Positions 22,819 to 32,896 of a DNA stretch of 64,000 nt are shown piece after piece (the first letter of the stretch is position 1; every line of letters starts with the position of its first letter). The stretch covers positions 29,247,753 to 29,311,752 of the forward strand of contig NC_080571.1 in assembly GCF_030247185.1 (NCBI RefSeq), read 5' to 3'. The position numbers were made by a program, and so were the translations under genes. The notes below the pieces were generated by a model that saw only the letters and a program-made list of their open reading frames with translations, made no database searches and had not been told where the DNA came from. Source of the DNA: Malaya genurostris (Eukaryota; Arthropoda; Insecta; Diptera; Culicidae).

Positions 22819-24160
22819 AAGTAAAACATCAGAATGATGTTTTCTCTTGTTGCAAATTACACCTGAATAATAATAAAGAAGACATTGAAAAGCAGAAGGT
22901 GTAAAAGTTAACCCTATATACATGATTTGGCAAGCAATTGGCTCATGTGGACAGCGGAACATTCCATTTGTAACAACCGAAACTATCAACGGGCATGTAT
23001 ACAAAAAAATGCCTCCAAAAACGAATACTTCCACCAAATACAAATAATAATACCCCTAAGTCCCATACAAACGAACCGCCAATGTTTGGTTCACAGCCTG
23101 AACAAGTAAGCCTAGCAAATTACTCCCTTTCGTTGCGATAGTTTGAAAATGTGGAAAGAGATCGTTTCTGGCAACGCTTTATGCTAGTTGCTACGGCGCA
23201 AAACAAGTTTGTTTGTTTATGTTTTCCGTTGTTGTATTGCAACAAATTCAAAGATACACTCCAGCTAATCGATGAATGAAGAATTGCGATATTTTTTGGC
23301 AGTGATGGGACTTTATTTCATAGACGGGCCTTGGTGTGGAACATGGGTACGATTCGTATACGTACCACGGAAACAGCGATTAGCGCTCTACACGATAAAA
23401 TAAAAGTTAAAAGAGAAACAAATGCAAGCTGTGTATGCGTTTTCCCAATAGTCACTCATATATGCGTGACCCAGACAAATTGATTATAGCCCGAACGGTG
23501 GCAGACACAACAGTTTTTCTTTCATGATGGATAAACTTATTAATTGAATTATTTTCTATTAGTATTATGACGTAAAGGTTCCCCGCATTTAGCAGATGTT
23601 GGAAAAATTCCTACTCCTCTGACGGGAGTGATTTGCAATGTGAAGAACGGATGGCTACCATAACGATTCGGTGAACAGTGCCGAGACATTCTAACATATA
23701 ATACTGAGCAATTTCCGAAAAGCCAAGGAGCAAATTTCTGAAAAGCCAAGGAGGACAAAAAACAAAATCCGATATGGAATAACCATATCTCATACACAAC
23801 AACATAGTTCAAGTTTATTTTTCACTACAATAAACAGTAACTATGGTGAACTTGTTCTTACCCTTCAGTGTTGCTAGTTTTATAGAAAACTCGTTAAAGT
23901 ACATTGTCACTCTGACAGTGTATCATGACAGTGTACCGCACGATGCAAAATGTGTCCTTGAAAATTTGTCGAAGTACTCCGTATTATAATTTGTATTTGC
24001 TTCCACTTCTAAGGTCACACGATGGTCCTACGCATTTCTGGCTGGATTTAACCTTATGCCATAATGCGAAATATGATTTGAAGAGATGCAAGGCTAATGA
24101 GGTCTTAATTTCTTCGAACGCACTATGGACGACAATTTGTCGGTTCCACTATCGAAGAAA
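22819..24160 (+). pseudogene. Third DD37E-type transposase remnant, split by an insertion
   Basis: 22922-23015 reads IWQAIGSCGQRNIPFVTT, then ETINGHVYKK, the block after the first catalytic Asp. After 24007 comes RSHDGPTHFWLDLTLCHNAK, which contains the second catalytic Asp (WLDL). Between them lies the element 23035-23999. If that element and one copy of the 7-bp duplication are removed, the DNA reads CLQKRILPLLRSHDG continuously. This matches CLQKRLLPLYKKH of family A. The helix-turn-helix and the final Glu region are not recognisable, and a small frameshift precedes CLQKR. It differs enough from families A and B to be a separate family. Confidence 0.75.
23035..23999. mobile_element. CAAATAC element (7-bp TSD family), copy 1
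   Basis: Terminal inverted repeats CAAATACAAATAATAATAC and CAAATACAAATTATAATAC (inverted right end) bound 965 bp. A perfect 7-bp direct repeat CTTCCAC flanks it (23028-23034 and 24000-24006), and removing one copy repairs the host transposase reading. The first ~205 bases and last ~170 bases match the copies at 61229-61806 and 41471-43420. The middle has short frames only. A 7-bp duplication excludes Tc1/mariner. P-like or hAT-like superfamilies (7-8 bp) are the natural candidates. Confidence 0.85.
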
Positions 24161-24338
24161 AAAAAAAAAGTTGAGTTATTATGTTATTATACCTTATGAT
24201 CAAAAAAGAACCGGAATTTTCATTTTAAAATTTCCGCGCTTGTCCAATCGGTAAACTTTTATTCTCTCAACGTTTTTGACACTTTAATACACATTCTGTC
24301 AAATTTTGACGCATATCGTACGATTAGTTTTTGTTTGG

Positions 24339-24992
24339 CGTCTATACAAAGAAGTTGACAAATTTTCGTGTGGCGATTTTTATAATGGATGAAAATTTAG
24401 AACAACGTGTGTGCATCAAATTTTGTGTTGCAAATGGATTTAAGTGTTCCGAAGCGTTGAAAATGTTAGAAAAGGCCTTTGGTGAATCGTGTCTAGGGAA
24501 AACACAGGCATACGAGTGGTATAAACGCTTCAAAGGTGATCGTACAAGCTTGGATGAGATCCCTGGCCGCCCAACAACATCTGTTACTGAATAAAACATT
24601 GAATCGGCGAAGCAAATCGTGTTGTAGAATCGTTCTGTACCGATTAGAGAGATTGCTGTGTTGTTGGGCATCTCTTATGGATCAGCCAAACACATTTTAA
24701 CTGATGTTTTGGGTTTGAAACGCGTCGCTTCTCGGCTGGTGCCAAAAAAGCTGAATTTCATTCAAAAACAGCGTCGTGTTGATGTGGCCAAAGAGATGAT
24801 TTCGAACGCAGATAGTGACCCCACATTCATCGAATGCATCATAACTGGTGATGAGGTGTGGATCTATGAATATGACGTCGAAACCGCACAACAATCGACC
24901 GAATGGCGCTTCGAAGGCGAGCCGTTCGTTCTAAATTTTCATCCATTATAAAAATCGCCACACGAAAATTTTTCAACTTCTTTGTATAGACG
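24339..24992 (+). mobile_element. Rearranged mariner element with two 5' ends
   Basis: The right 65 bases (24928-24992) are a nearly perfect inverted copy of the left 65 (24339-24403), including the start codon and first codons of the transposase. The natural 3' half is absent. The element is thus bounded by the same 5' end twice: CGTCTATACAAAGAAGTTGA at one side and its complement at the other. A mariner normally has only about 28-bp terminal repeats, so the coding part of this palindrome is not original. No unambiguous flanking TA was found. Confidence 0.8.
24385..24927 (+). pseudogene. Mariner transposase, N-terminal half
   Basis: From ATG 24385 one frame can be followed for 181 codons without frameshift. 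It has an N-terminal HTH domain (CIKFCVANGFKCSEALKML, ..GKTQAYEWYKRFKGDR), then the linker IPGRPTTS. There are two nonsense codons (TAA 24592, TAG 24625). A second HTH (IREIAVLLGISYGSAKHIL) is followed by the first catalytic Asp in ITGDEVWIYEYDVETAQQS. The frame ends at WRFEGEP, where the inverted 5' copy begins. The second and third catalytic Asp residues are missing, so it cannot encode an active enzyme. A typical mariner transposase has about 345 residues. Confidence 0.9.
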
Positions 24993-25029
24993 AGATGAAT
25001 TTACCAGTAAGGTTTTATAAAAATTTGCC

Positions 25030-25310
25030 CCTCGTTTCACCATCACTTTGGCAAAAATATTCATTAAATTGAAAATTTTTCACTAATCGCGCTGTAATAC
25101 CGGAACTTATCGGGGACATTTTAAGGAATTTCAAGACCTTTTATTTGCATCTCAGTTTGTGAAAATCGGTTAAGAGATTTCCGAGTAAATTGAGTGCGCA
25201 CTTTCTTAAAGATTTGCACATATTGCCTTTAATTCCAGAACCGGAAGTCGGATCGGTATAAAATTCAACAGCAATCTATGGAACCATAAGACCCTTCATT
25301 TAAATAGGGT
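25030..25310. repeat. Dispersed degenerate repeat (CCGGAAGTCGGATC type)
   Basis: Two diverged monomers. One is marked by AATACCGGAACTTATCGGGG and TTTGTGAAAATCGGTTAAGA. The next is marked by GAACCGGAAGTCGGATCGG, AAATTCAACAGCAATCTATG and GACCCTTCATTTAAAT. The family is the same as at 5395-6150. Confidence 0.6.
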
Positions 25311-25805
25311 AAGGGCTCCCTATTTTATTTCATTTGTAAGGACGTTACCTTAAAAACCTGATTTAGCCACTACAATCACTACGGTTTTTTCATATGTCTG
25401 CTTAGTTCGCCTTGCTCCACATTGGGAATTGATTCACATTCCTTGAAAATTAAAATAATATTCATAAAATCAGCTAAAAACACTTCTGATATGTTCACTA
25501 CTGTGCTCCTAATTTCATCTCAAATGTTTTATGTTCATCTTATCGTTGGTCCTTTATTCATCCCATAACTTGGCACTATTACACTCTCAGGTTCAAAATG
25601 TCAGAATTTTCCTAAAAAAGGGCCTAATGCCAACTATGGGACAACACACGATATTTTTAGAAACAGTTTGGAATCATTTCGACGTTTAAAATTTTTTGGA
25701 ATCGATTTCGTTACCTTTCGTTTTAAGTTTAAAATTTTACTGTGCAGTTAATTTGGAGAACTTGAAAAAAACAAAATAAAAATTGTTACCCCTTCTAAAA
25801 ACAAA
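25311..25805. other. AT-rich spacer, nothing recognised
   Basis: No motif-bearing frame and no repeat end seen. Confidence 0.4.
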
Positions 25806-26175
25806 ATGCAGAACCAGAGTTGCCATTTATACAGATTTATCTGTATTGTATAGATTTTTGCGTTCGCATACTGATTTAAAACAGAGTACAGATTTTATAC
25901 AGATTTTCTAAATTTAATGCAGATTTGTAAAGGTTCATAAAAAGCGAGAAAGTTAGACGTTTCTCTCTGAGTATCTGTTAGTATTTGATTGTAGTACTTC
26001 TTTAAAAGTTTATTAATCAACGGACAAATCACATGTTAAAATGGAAATCATTTGTGCAAATATTCGATGATGAATACTGATAAACATTTATATTAAAATT
26101 TTAAATCAATTTGAACTGATTCATTTTATTAGTACATATACATATTTTCTATGAAAGTATCTGGCATCTCTGTGC
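25806..26175. repeat. Possible MITE, CAGATTT-rich
   Basis: Starts with CCAGAGTTGCCATTTATACAG and ends TATCTGGCATCTCTGTG, giving short inverted ends (AGAG-TTGCCA against AGAGATGCCA). The inside is rich in ATACAGATTT. A related segment with CAGACTTTT units and the end TGGCATCTCTG lies at 36200-36412. Boundaries and superfamily are uncertain. Confidence 0.4.
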
Positions 26176-26306
26176 ACAGTCGATGAAGCACACACATACA
26201 CTTAACAGCGCTATGGTGACGTATAGCGGAAAGAAACCAGTGCTACTAGATTTGCACAATGGTTATTTCAATAGTATTTAACACGCTCTTTCTGGTAATT
26301 TTCGAA

Positions 26307-26733
26307 GCTAAAACTACAAGGATCAGCCCCATGGGGTTGTTCGAGCCGTTGATGTGGAACAAGGCAACCAAAATTTCTAATGATCTACAATCAAAAAGTT
26401 CAATCAATCCGAACCAACACCGAACATCATTTGTCTTGATTTGCATTTGTTTTATGACCGATGAAATTACACCATTATCTCAAATATATGCAATTATATA
26501 TTTGTACATACTTGCGATTTCGATAATTAAGCTTTTCTTCGCCAAGCTTGTGTTCAAGTTTTTTATGCAAGCAGTTTTTTAGCGTTAAGTTTCTCTACCA
26601 TTCTGCGGTTTCGGTTGAAGCGATAAACTATTTCTCATTATCAATCGAGTTCATCTAATATAAATTAGAAATTAATCTTAGGCGCTCAAAATTTCTCCAG
26701 AGGTAGTTGTCAATTTCTCATGGGGAAACGACA
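26307..26733. repeat. Dispersed repeat R, 5' piece
   Basis: Matches 3968-4426 (ACAAGGATCAGCCCC .. GTTGATGTGGAACAAGGCAA .. AATTAGAAATTAATCTTA). The match breaks at GGGGAAACG (about 26733). The continuation of the repeat is found at 28885, so 26734-28884 looks like an insertion into R. Confidence 0.7.
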
Positions 26734-28884
26734 TAACATGGAATTCCGAGCTTGCATGACACAAGATCAGAGCATACCAATTAAGGACTGAGGCCAGTGT
26801 GTTTTAGGGTGTTTTAAAGGGCTATTTTCACGCTTCAAATCTGATTTTCTCAGAAACGGTGACGAATATAAAAAAACCCAACAGACAATCTCTTAGAAAT
26901 TTAATTTAGATTATTATGTGAAAATTTCAGAATGATTGTTTGACTTTAGCGGTCGGGAAAGTCTTTTTTTCTGAAGGAAGAGTTGCATAGCTGAAAACGG
27001 CAACTTTCAGCTTGTTCATTGAATATCTCGCCTTCAAAAGCATGGATCAAAAATCTATCATGACAATGTCTAGATAATTTAGTTTAGATGCGATTAGTGT
27101 ATAAAAACATATATGTTGTCGCGATAAAAATTAAAAGAATGTTATTTTTGTAATGGTAAGTACGTTTCTATGGCGGCACAATTTTTTTTCTGCTCTTGTA
27201 TCCTGGTAACGTAACGAAACATGAGAGAGAAATAAAATCGGCTCATCAAGGCTGCCAAACAAGCGGTAGCTTTATTGTATTTCATGTGATGTAGTCAAAC
27301 TTGTAACCGAAAATATCAAAACTTTCTTGGCCACCCGGCCACATCGAGAGTCATTTTACACATTTACGAGAGAGCATGAAGAGAAATGTAATACCAAAGA
27401 CATCATATTAACAAGATATCCAGCTCTCACATTTCCCGAACAAATCTTTGGCAACATCCTTTTTTGCGACCATGGCACCCTCAGGCGAGTCCGCATTGAA
27501 TCACGTACATAGAAGTAGGGGAGAAACGACGACACGACCAGACACTCCGAAGAAAAAATGGAATAAAAAGTGTCTGTAAGCGATTTACCACCAGTTACCA
27601 TTTATTGAACAGCCCCTTGTTAATAACAAAAGAAAAATTCTCGAGCAACACTGTCATGTTGCTATGAGCTAGTTACCAAGATACCTTCACAAAACAAAAA
27701 CAAATTTTAATATGCAGCTCATTGCGAATATAGAAAGTGATTAGTACAGAAAGCTTCAGCAAACTGTAGTATATTTATTCAACAAGTTATTTTCTTGGCC
27801 GGATTTAAGGAAATGAAATGTAGATACGATGATTGGAACACGAATAAAACTTCTAGATCTCAATATTCATCGCTCTAATGAAACTATATTTTCCAGATCT
27901 AACAATAAAGAGTGCATTCTAAAAATCAGCTTTAAATATCGGAATCACTAGCTCATGAACAAGATTTCAGATTAAACGAAAACAGAAAAATATCAACACG
28001 ATTTCAACTATATTTTCATTAATTCTCAGCCTGATTACTAACGATAGACAACATCTACAACTCACAACGGGTAGAAAGTATTTCTTAACTTTGTACATTT
28101 TAGAAAATTTCAAAAACTAACATATTTCAATACAATGAATAAATGAGAATTAAAGGAAACGCTTAAAAATCATTTACTAATTTCATTTCATACTATTACG
28201 TATATTAAACTATCTGAGGAGAATGACAAATACACTGACGAATAAAAACAAAAGGATTTTCCCTAGTGAGTCTAAGCTTCTACAGTACATTCGATCATTT
28301 CAATATTAGTGTACTTTTTTGTATGTCCGTTTCCTTCAAGTAGATTTCATTTGAGGTATCATTATTTATCGTTAGTAGCATGGCATAATTATTTTGAATG
28401 CCAAATCCGTGTATTCTTTTCAAATACAGTAGTAATGATGCTGGAGAACTTGTAACTGCATAAAACGGATCTTCCACTTGAACCGTTGAATCCATTCTAT
28501 TTTTTTTGTATATACAGTAACCAAGGTTATGGTAACTGTTATTCGAAATCAATAACAAAACAACTTGTATTGCCAGTTTGAATATTTTTCCAAGCAATTC
28601 CGTTTTGACATTACGAGTTACTGAGGGGTAGTTAAATTTGTGATACAGTTTTAATAGACGAGTGGCAGGTCGTGTCGTCGGGAGAAAAATGTCAAATTCG
28701 TACGCGCCAAAATAGCAGCACTGCGCACCCATACAATTGACATGACATGTTGAATGAGACGCCGTGCGATGGCGTTGCTGAACTGAAGATTGTGATCGCT
28801 CCAAGCTGACAGGGTCTGGTAATACGCACAGCGAGCGACACGGTTTTACGTTAACAACTGGCATCAGCTCTTAAAGCTTCAAAT
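26734..28884. other. ~2.15-kb segment interrupting repeat R
   Basis: This segment separates the two pieces of repeat R. I found no terminal inverted repeats and no clear target duplication beyond a weak AAACG/AATCG. It has low-information AT-rich DNA at 26.8-28.2 kb and a 189-codon frame at its right edge. It may be an unclassified mobile element or ordinary DNA between two independent fragments of R. Confidence 0.4.
28295..28864 (-). CDS. Hypothetical 189-codon ORF, unrecognised
   Basis: The longest frame outside the R1 element that is not a repeat artefact. ATG at 28864, about 20 bases from the right edge of the segment that interrupts repeat R. The N-terminal third is rich in Ser, Cys, His and Arg. 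A single hydrophobic stretch (KLAIQVVLLLIS) lies near residues 98-109. The C-terminal part is mixed polar. I do not recognise a family, and no introns or promoter can be placed. In AT-rich insect DNA an ORF this long can occur by chance, so the coding call is weak. Confidence 0.25.
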   Translation of the reverse strand: MPVVNVKPCRSLCVLPDPVSLERSQSSVQQRHRTASHSTCHVNCMGAQCCYFGAYEFDIFLPTTRPATRLLKLYHKFNYPSVTRNVKTELLGKIFKLAIQVVLLLISNNSYHNLGYCIYKKNRMDSTVQVEDPFYAVTSSPASLLLYLKRIHGFGIQNNYAMLLTINNDTSNEIYLKETDIQKSTLILK

Positions 28885-29345
28885 CGTTTTATGGCACGTT
28901 TTTGTCTTGCTGCCTAGCAACAACCTACCTCTAGCATGCTAGGAATAGGACTGAAACGTTAGCTTTAATTTCGCTTCTATTTATAGATTCGCGTGCTTCC
29001 AACAGCTTCGCTTTTGCATCGATTGACCAATCAGAGCGATGCTCTCTCTTTGATACATCGCTTACTCCTTCAAAACCGTCGACTATGGCAGGGAAATCCG
29101 GTATGCTGGAGATTTTTTGCAGACAAAATAGGACACTGCTAGCTATTAATCAACATTTCAATGATATACAACTCAAAATACATGGCTATGAACATTCAAA
29201 TCGATACGTAGAAATATTTCCTATCAAATGATGAAATAATATTAATAATTGATACAAAACAGACTGAGCTGTAAGTGTTTAAAACCTGACCACATTTCTA
29301 CGTGTAGTTTTTCTTGAGTTTCTGATTTGCACCTCTAATAAAGAT
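28885..29345. repeat. Dispersed repeat R, 3' piece
   Basis: Begins TTTTATGGCACG, continuing exactly where the 26.3-26.7-kb piece stops relative to the copy at 3962-5340. It lacks the segment corresponding to about 4482-4934. The shared 3' part runs from GCTGAAACGTTAG-type sequence (ACTGAAACGTTAGC here) to CTACGTGTA..TTTTTCTTGAGTTTC and CACCTCTA. Confidence 0.7.
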
Positions 29346-29773
29346 GTGTTCCACATCAAAAAAGTACGGGTGTGTAATGTCAGAGACATAACTGGATGTC
29401 GTGAATACGAATAAAACTGACACGATTTCTTTATACTTTCGAACTCGAATTGATAGTTGATCGATTGTGTGAATTGTGAAACTTTCCCTCTTTTCACTGC
29501 TAGAATTTTAAACGATTTTTGACGTCGATTATCTCATTTCGGATTTGCATATTTCATTGAAAGAAACTACCAAGGTGCTGTCAATGAATCATTTCTGCCT
29601 TTTAGAAGGACCAAATCGTGGAATTCTCTATGATATTTAGCACAGTTAGGAACATTTTTCTCGAACGATTTCCGCACAGCGAAAAGTGCACTAAGCAAAT
29701 CAAATTATTTTGGATTTTCACTCAACTGATGATTTTTACCTTCGATTTGCAAACAAGTAATCTTAATAGTTCT
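29346..29773. other. Spacer with an inverted TTATTCGTATTCACG string
   Basis: About 29370-29425 holds the inverted form of the ~50-bp string flanking the minisatellite at 21.6-22.2 kb (GGGTGTGTAATGTCAGAGAC..). The rest shows no recognisable feature. Confidence 0.45.
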
Positions 29774-30103
29774 TCAGATAACATTTAGAGAATTCAGAAC
29801 GGCTGATTTTATATAATGTTGTGCACTTTTCGTTTTCTTTCTCTCCGATGCAAACGACCAGCAGCTCTGCTGTCTGATACAATCGCTCTTGCTTGAATTA
29901 AAACTAGCTTTGCGTACAAACTGCAACACATCCGCTCGCAGTGCCAAATGATGCGAAACAGGTTTAATGCGTCTTCTCGCCTTGACGACCGGAAGGCAAA
30001 TGAGAACTACGACCTGAGCGTTTGAGGTTTTTAACCACGCAGAAGGTTCGCTCTCCGATGCCGCTGTTTTAACGCGTCTTCTCGCCCCGGCATCTGCTTC
30101 CAT
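29774..30103 (-). pseudogene. Possible histone H2A-like pseudogene
   Basis: A 109-codon minus-strand frame downstream of a TATA/initiator pair. Short stretches resemble histone H2A: the DNA CGCTCAGGTCGTAG..TTGCCTTCCGGTCG fits SRSNRAGLQFPVGR with small gaps, and RADVLQFVRKAS fits AAEVLELAGNAA of the H2A fold. The intervening residues do not align, so at best this is a diverged, frame-damaged relic. The same W(L/Y)K(T/A)SNAQVV block occurs at about 56130-56165 behind an equivalent promoter. Confidence 0.3.
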
Positions 30104-30119
30104 TCAACGCATAAGAAGA

Positions 30120-30157
30120 AATGATCGATTTTCGACCACGGTTTTCCTTTTATAACG
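30120..30157 (-). promoter_or_regulatory. TATA box with initiator-like site (minus strand)
   Basis: TATAAAAGG (complement of 30149-30157) is followed about 30 bases downstream on the minus strand by TCATTT, close to the arthropod initiator TCAGTT. Spacing and motif match the pair at 56029-56063. It lies between repeat H and the H2A-like frame. Confidence 0.45.
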
Positions 30158-30234
30158 TTCAGTTGAAGATATGGGCCTGACTACCTCAAAATCATCGTCC
30201 TTGCGCGAAAAACCCAAGCGAAAGCAAAGAGTTT

Positions 30235-30475
30235 TCCGCGTTGTTTTCAAATTTTCAGAAAACTTAATTTTTGAGTTGTTTGTTGTTATCTCACACTGTT
30301 CAAAATATTATCCTAAATTCCTGATCATATTTTTGATGAAATAGTGAAAGAATTATGTTGCTGCCATTAAAACAAGTCGAGATATTCACGATTAAGTTCT
30401 GCCCATTCTTCCATATGGCTAATTTTGAAAAGGCGCCCCATAGTAAAGTAAGTCGTATTCACGACAAAAAACTTG
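30235..30475 (-). repeat. Dispersed repeat H, minus-strand copy
   Basis: On the minus strand: GAATACGACTTACTTTACTA, TGGGGCGCCTTTTCAAAATT, GAACTTAATCGTGAATATCT, then a GATCAGGAATTT string and ACTCAAAAATTAAGTTTTCT. The order is the same as at 38376-38534 and 55690-55985. Confidence 0.6.
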
Positions 30476-30479
30476 GAGT

Positions 30480-32894
30480 AGGTAACATCAGAGACATAGC
30501 CCCGAGATTGAGGTAGGACTTGATGATGTGTTTAGATATTAACTGATTGGATACCTTTTGACCATTTAAGATCCTAAAAAGAACCTTTAGTGACTCTGGA
30601 GTTCTAGAAAGGACTCTATTTTGATACGGATGGAAACGTTCCCGGTCGTCAAACGTGTATCGAAAGTTATCTTACTGACAGTTCTGGATTTTCATTGCAA
30701 CCGCACACAATTGCTTTTCGCACCTGTTTATTTTTTCGACGCCATCTTCGATCTCAAAGCTTGTAGTATCACCAAAAATTTAATTTACAAAATGAAGTAG
30801 AGGTGGCCAGATTTTGTCACGAACAAAATAGTTCCATCACATTTTACGAAACAATTGTACGTAAGTAACAAAGTACGATTGGAAGATTACTATTCTATGA
30901 AAGACAGATTGAATAATAAATTAGTCTCGGCTGTATCAGAAACTCATGCGGTTGGATCGATGCCTTACCGCACCGTGACAACGACGACGATCGGTTGTCG
31001 ATTTTCCATCGAACACTTGGTTCACAACTTACGGGGGGAAGAAATTTGCTTTGGTCGCACGCACACACAGAATTTTGACAAATGGTTCAAACCTGAGAGG
31101 TTCGGTTGTGTACCGGGCCTACTGCCATCGGAGGCAGTCACTGCACCGGTAATCAATCAAACTTGACGGACGGCAGTGCTGGAAATAATCGTCCTTCGGT
31201 ATCCCGTCGCGATGGTCGGCTGGCTAGCTGGACTGTTTTTCGTTCCAACAACGATCCCGAAATAAGTGATTTCATCCGACAAATTGAATCAATAAATGAA
31301 TTTGTATATTTTTCGATTCTTTTGTCGGCAAGCATGCTTCCGTTAGGTTAGACAACACGGAAAATTTCATTTTTGATAGTTAATTTGTGCCTGAATCGGA
31401 CAGATTTCATTCGTTCATTAAAACTGACGAAATTGTTTTCATTTCCCCGGTTGATTCATTTTGTTTCAACATTTCCCCATCGAGTACCGGCACCCAACGG
31501 AGTGCCCATCGTCAGTCATCATCAACTGTCAGCGGATAAAAGCCCGCTTATGTTTCAGACAAGTGTAAAATATCGTTAGAGTCGAATGATAAAGGACGAC
31601 AAATCGATTCGAATCATCTGTCTATCCGTGACGTCAATCTAGACCACCGTAGAATCCATAGATCCATAGATGTTCCATTTTGGATACCGATGAAGATGAA
31701 TGAAGCAGAACTGCAAACACAATAAAGATCCAAAAGTGAAGGCAAATCGTTCCGGTGGTGGCAGCGATCTTTTCAAAAATAGACCTAGGAAACGGTATCC
31801 TTCCTGTCATGAAACGATGTAGGAGTATAATCTGTTTACACAGGTTTGGTAAATGTTGAACAAGTGTCGTGTCGGCATATTTGCAATATTTCTTTCCTGC
31901 CTGACATTCCGTTCTTCCTGGTATAATTCAATAACTGTCGAATGTCAAACCATTGTTCTGTACTCGATGTGTCGAATTACGCTCTTCTTTGCCTTTCTTC
32001 GGTCGTCTCAAAGAACGAATAAACGAGTTTCAGTCAATAAAAACGGATAAGAAATCAATTTGTACGGTAGGTAAATAACGCAGGTACCAAAATGAGATGA
32101 GGCGAACCGTTCGTCGTGTTTTGGCGAATTTGAGAGAACTGTGATATTCGTTAGTATAGAAGCTTGTAGAATGATAGACATCCCATCCTTTCTTTCGAAA
32201 CACCCTCCCAACTCGATGATTGAAGATATCAATGCATCATCAAAACGAATCGTTTTCATTTATCTTTAATTGGTTATTCTATGACGTGAGTGCTTTCTGC
32301 TCGGAAAATATTATGTTGGAATATAAATTCAGCTTCCCGTGCCTGGTATGAGCTAAGACCGCCATCATCAAACGGTTCGCTTTTTTTCATTCAATCTATC
32401 CTGCCAGGAAATAGTGCACAGAAGTATCATGCAATAATGGCTTGATTGCTATCTGTTTTTTAAGAGTGGTATGATTCCCGTTTCTACTATGTTTGCGTCT
32501 TTTTTTCACGTTGAATCTTCATCTCATCTTCCGTTGCATAGCAATTCAGTTCAGAAAGCTTAGCCGACTTATAATTGAGTTCTTCAATTCCGTTCATAAA
32601 TGATCAAAAGCCTTATTTTGAGTTCAAGGTACATACCGATTATAATTTTCTTTGCCTTTCGTCTTCGACTCGTCAGTGCATAGCAGTCTATTACGTCTGC
32701 TTGGTGGTTTATGTTGTACTGCTAGGTGGCATAACAACCCAACATAAACTGTTATGTCAAACTACTGCTGTCATTTACACAATTTAAACATGACACATTC
32801 AACTAATTTCACCCAAAATTCTAATTGAAGTATCCAATGGGCAAAACGGTGGGTGGGTAATGTCACAGACATAACTGAAGGACGTTAATACGAA
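30480..32894. other. Largely unique DNA, no gene assigned
   Basis: Composition is less extreme than in the surrounding repeats, and no segment matches other parts of the window except the ~50-bp string near 32848. Short frames on both strands (30855-31166 plus, 31106-31351 plus, 32008-32259 minus) have no motifs. The region has the look of host intronic or regulatory DNA. Confidence 0.4.
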
Positions 32895-32896
32895 TA

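Noticed and set aside
28295..28864. Assignment of the 189-codon ORF to a channel or receptor family
   Set aside because: A single short hydrophobic stretch is not enough. I could not align it to any family from memory and left it unrecognised.
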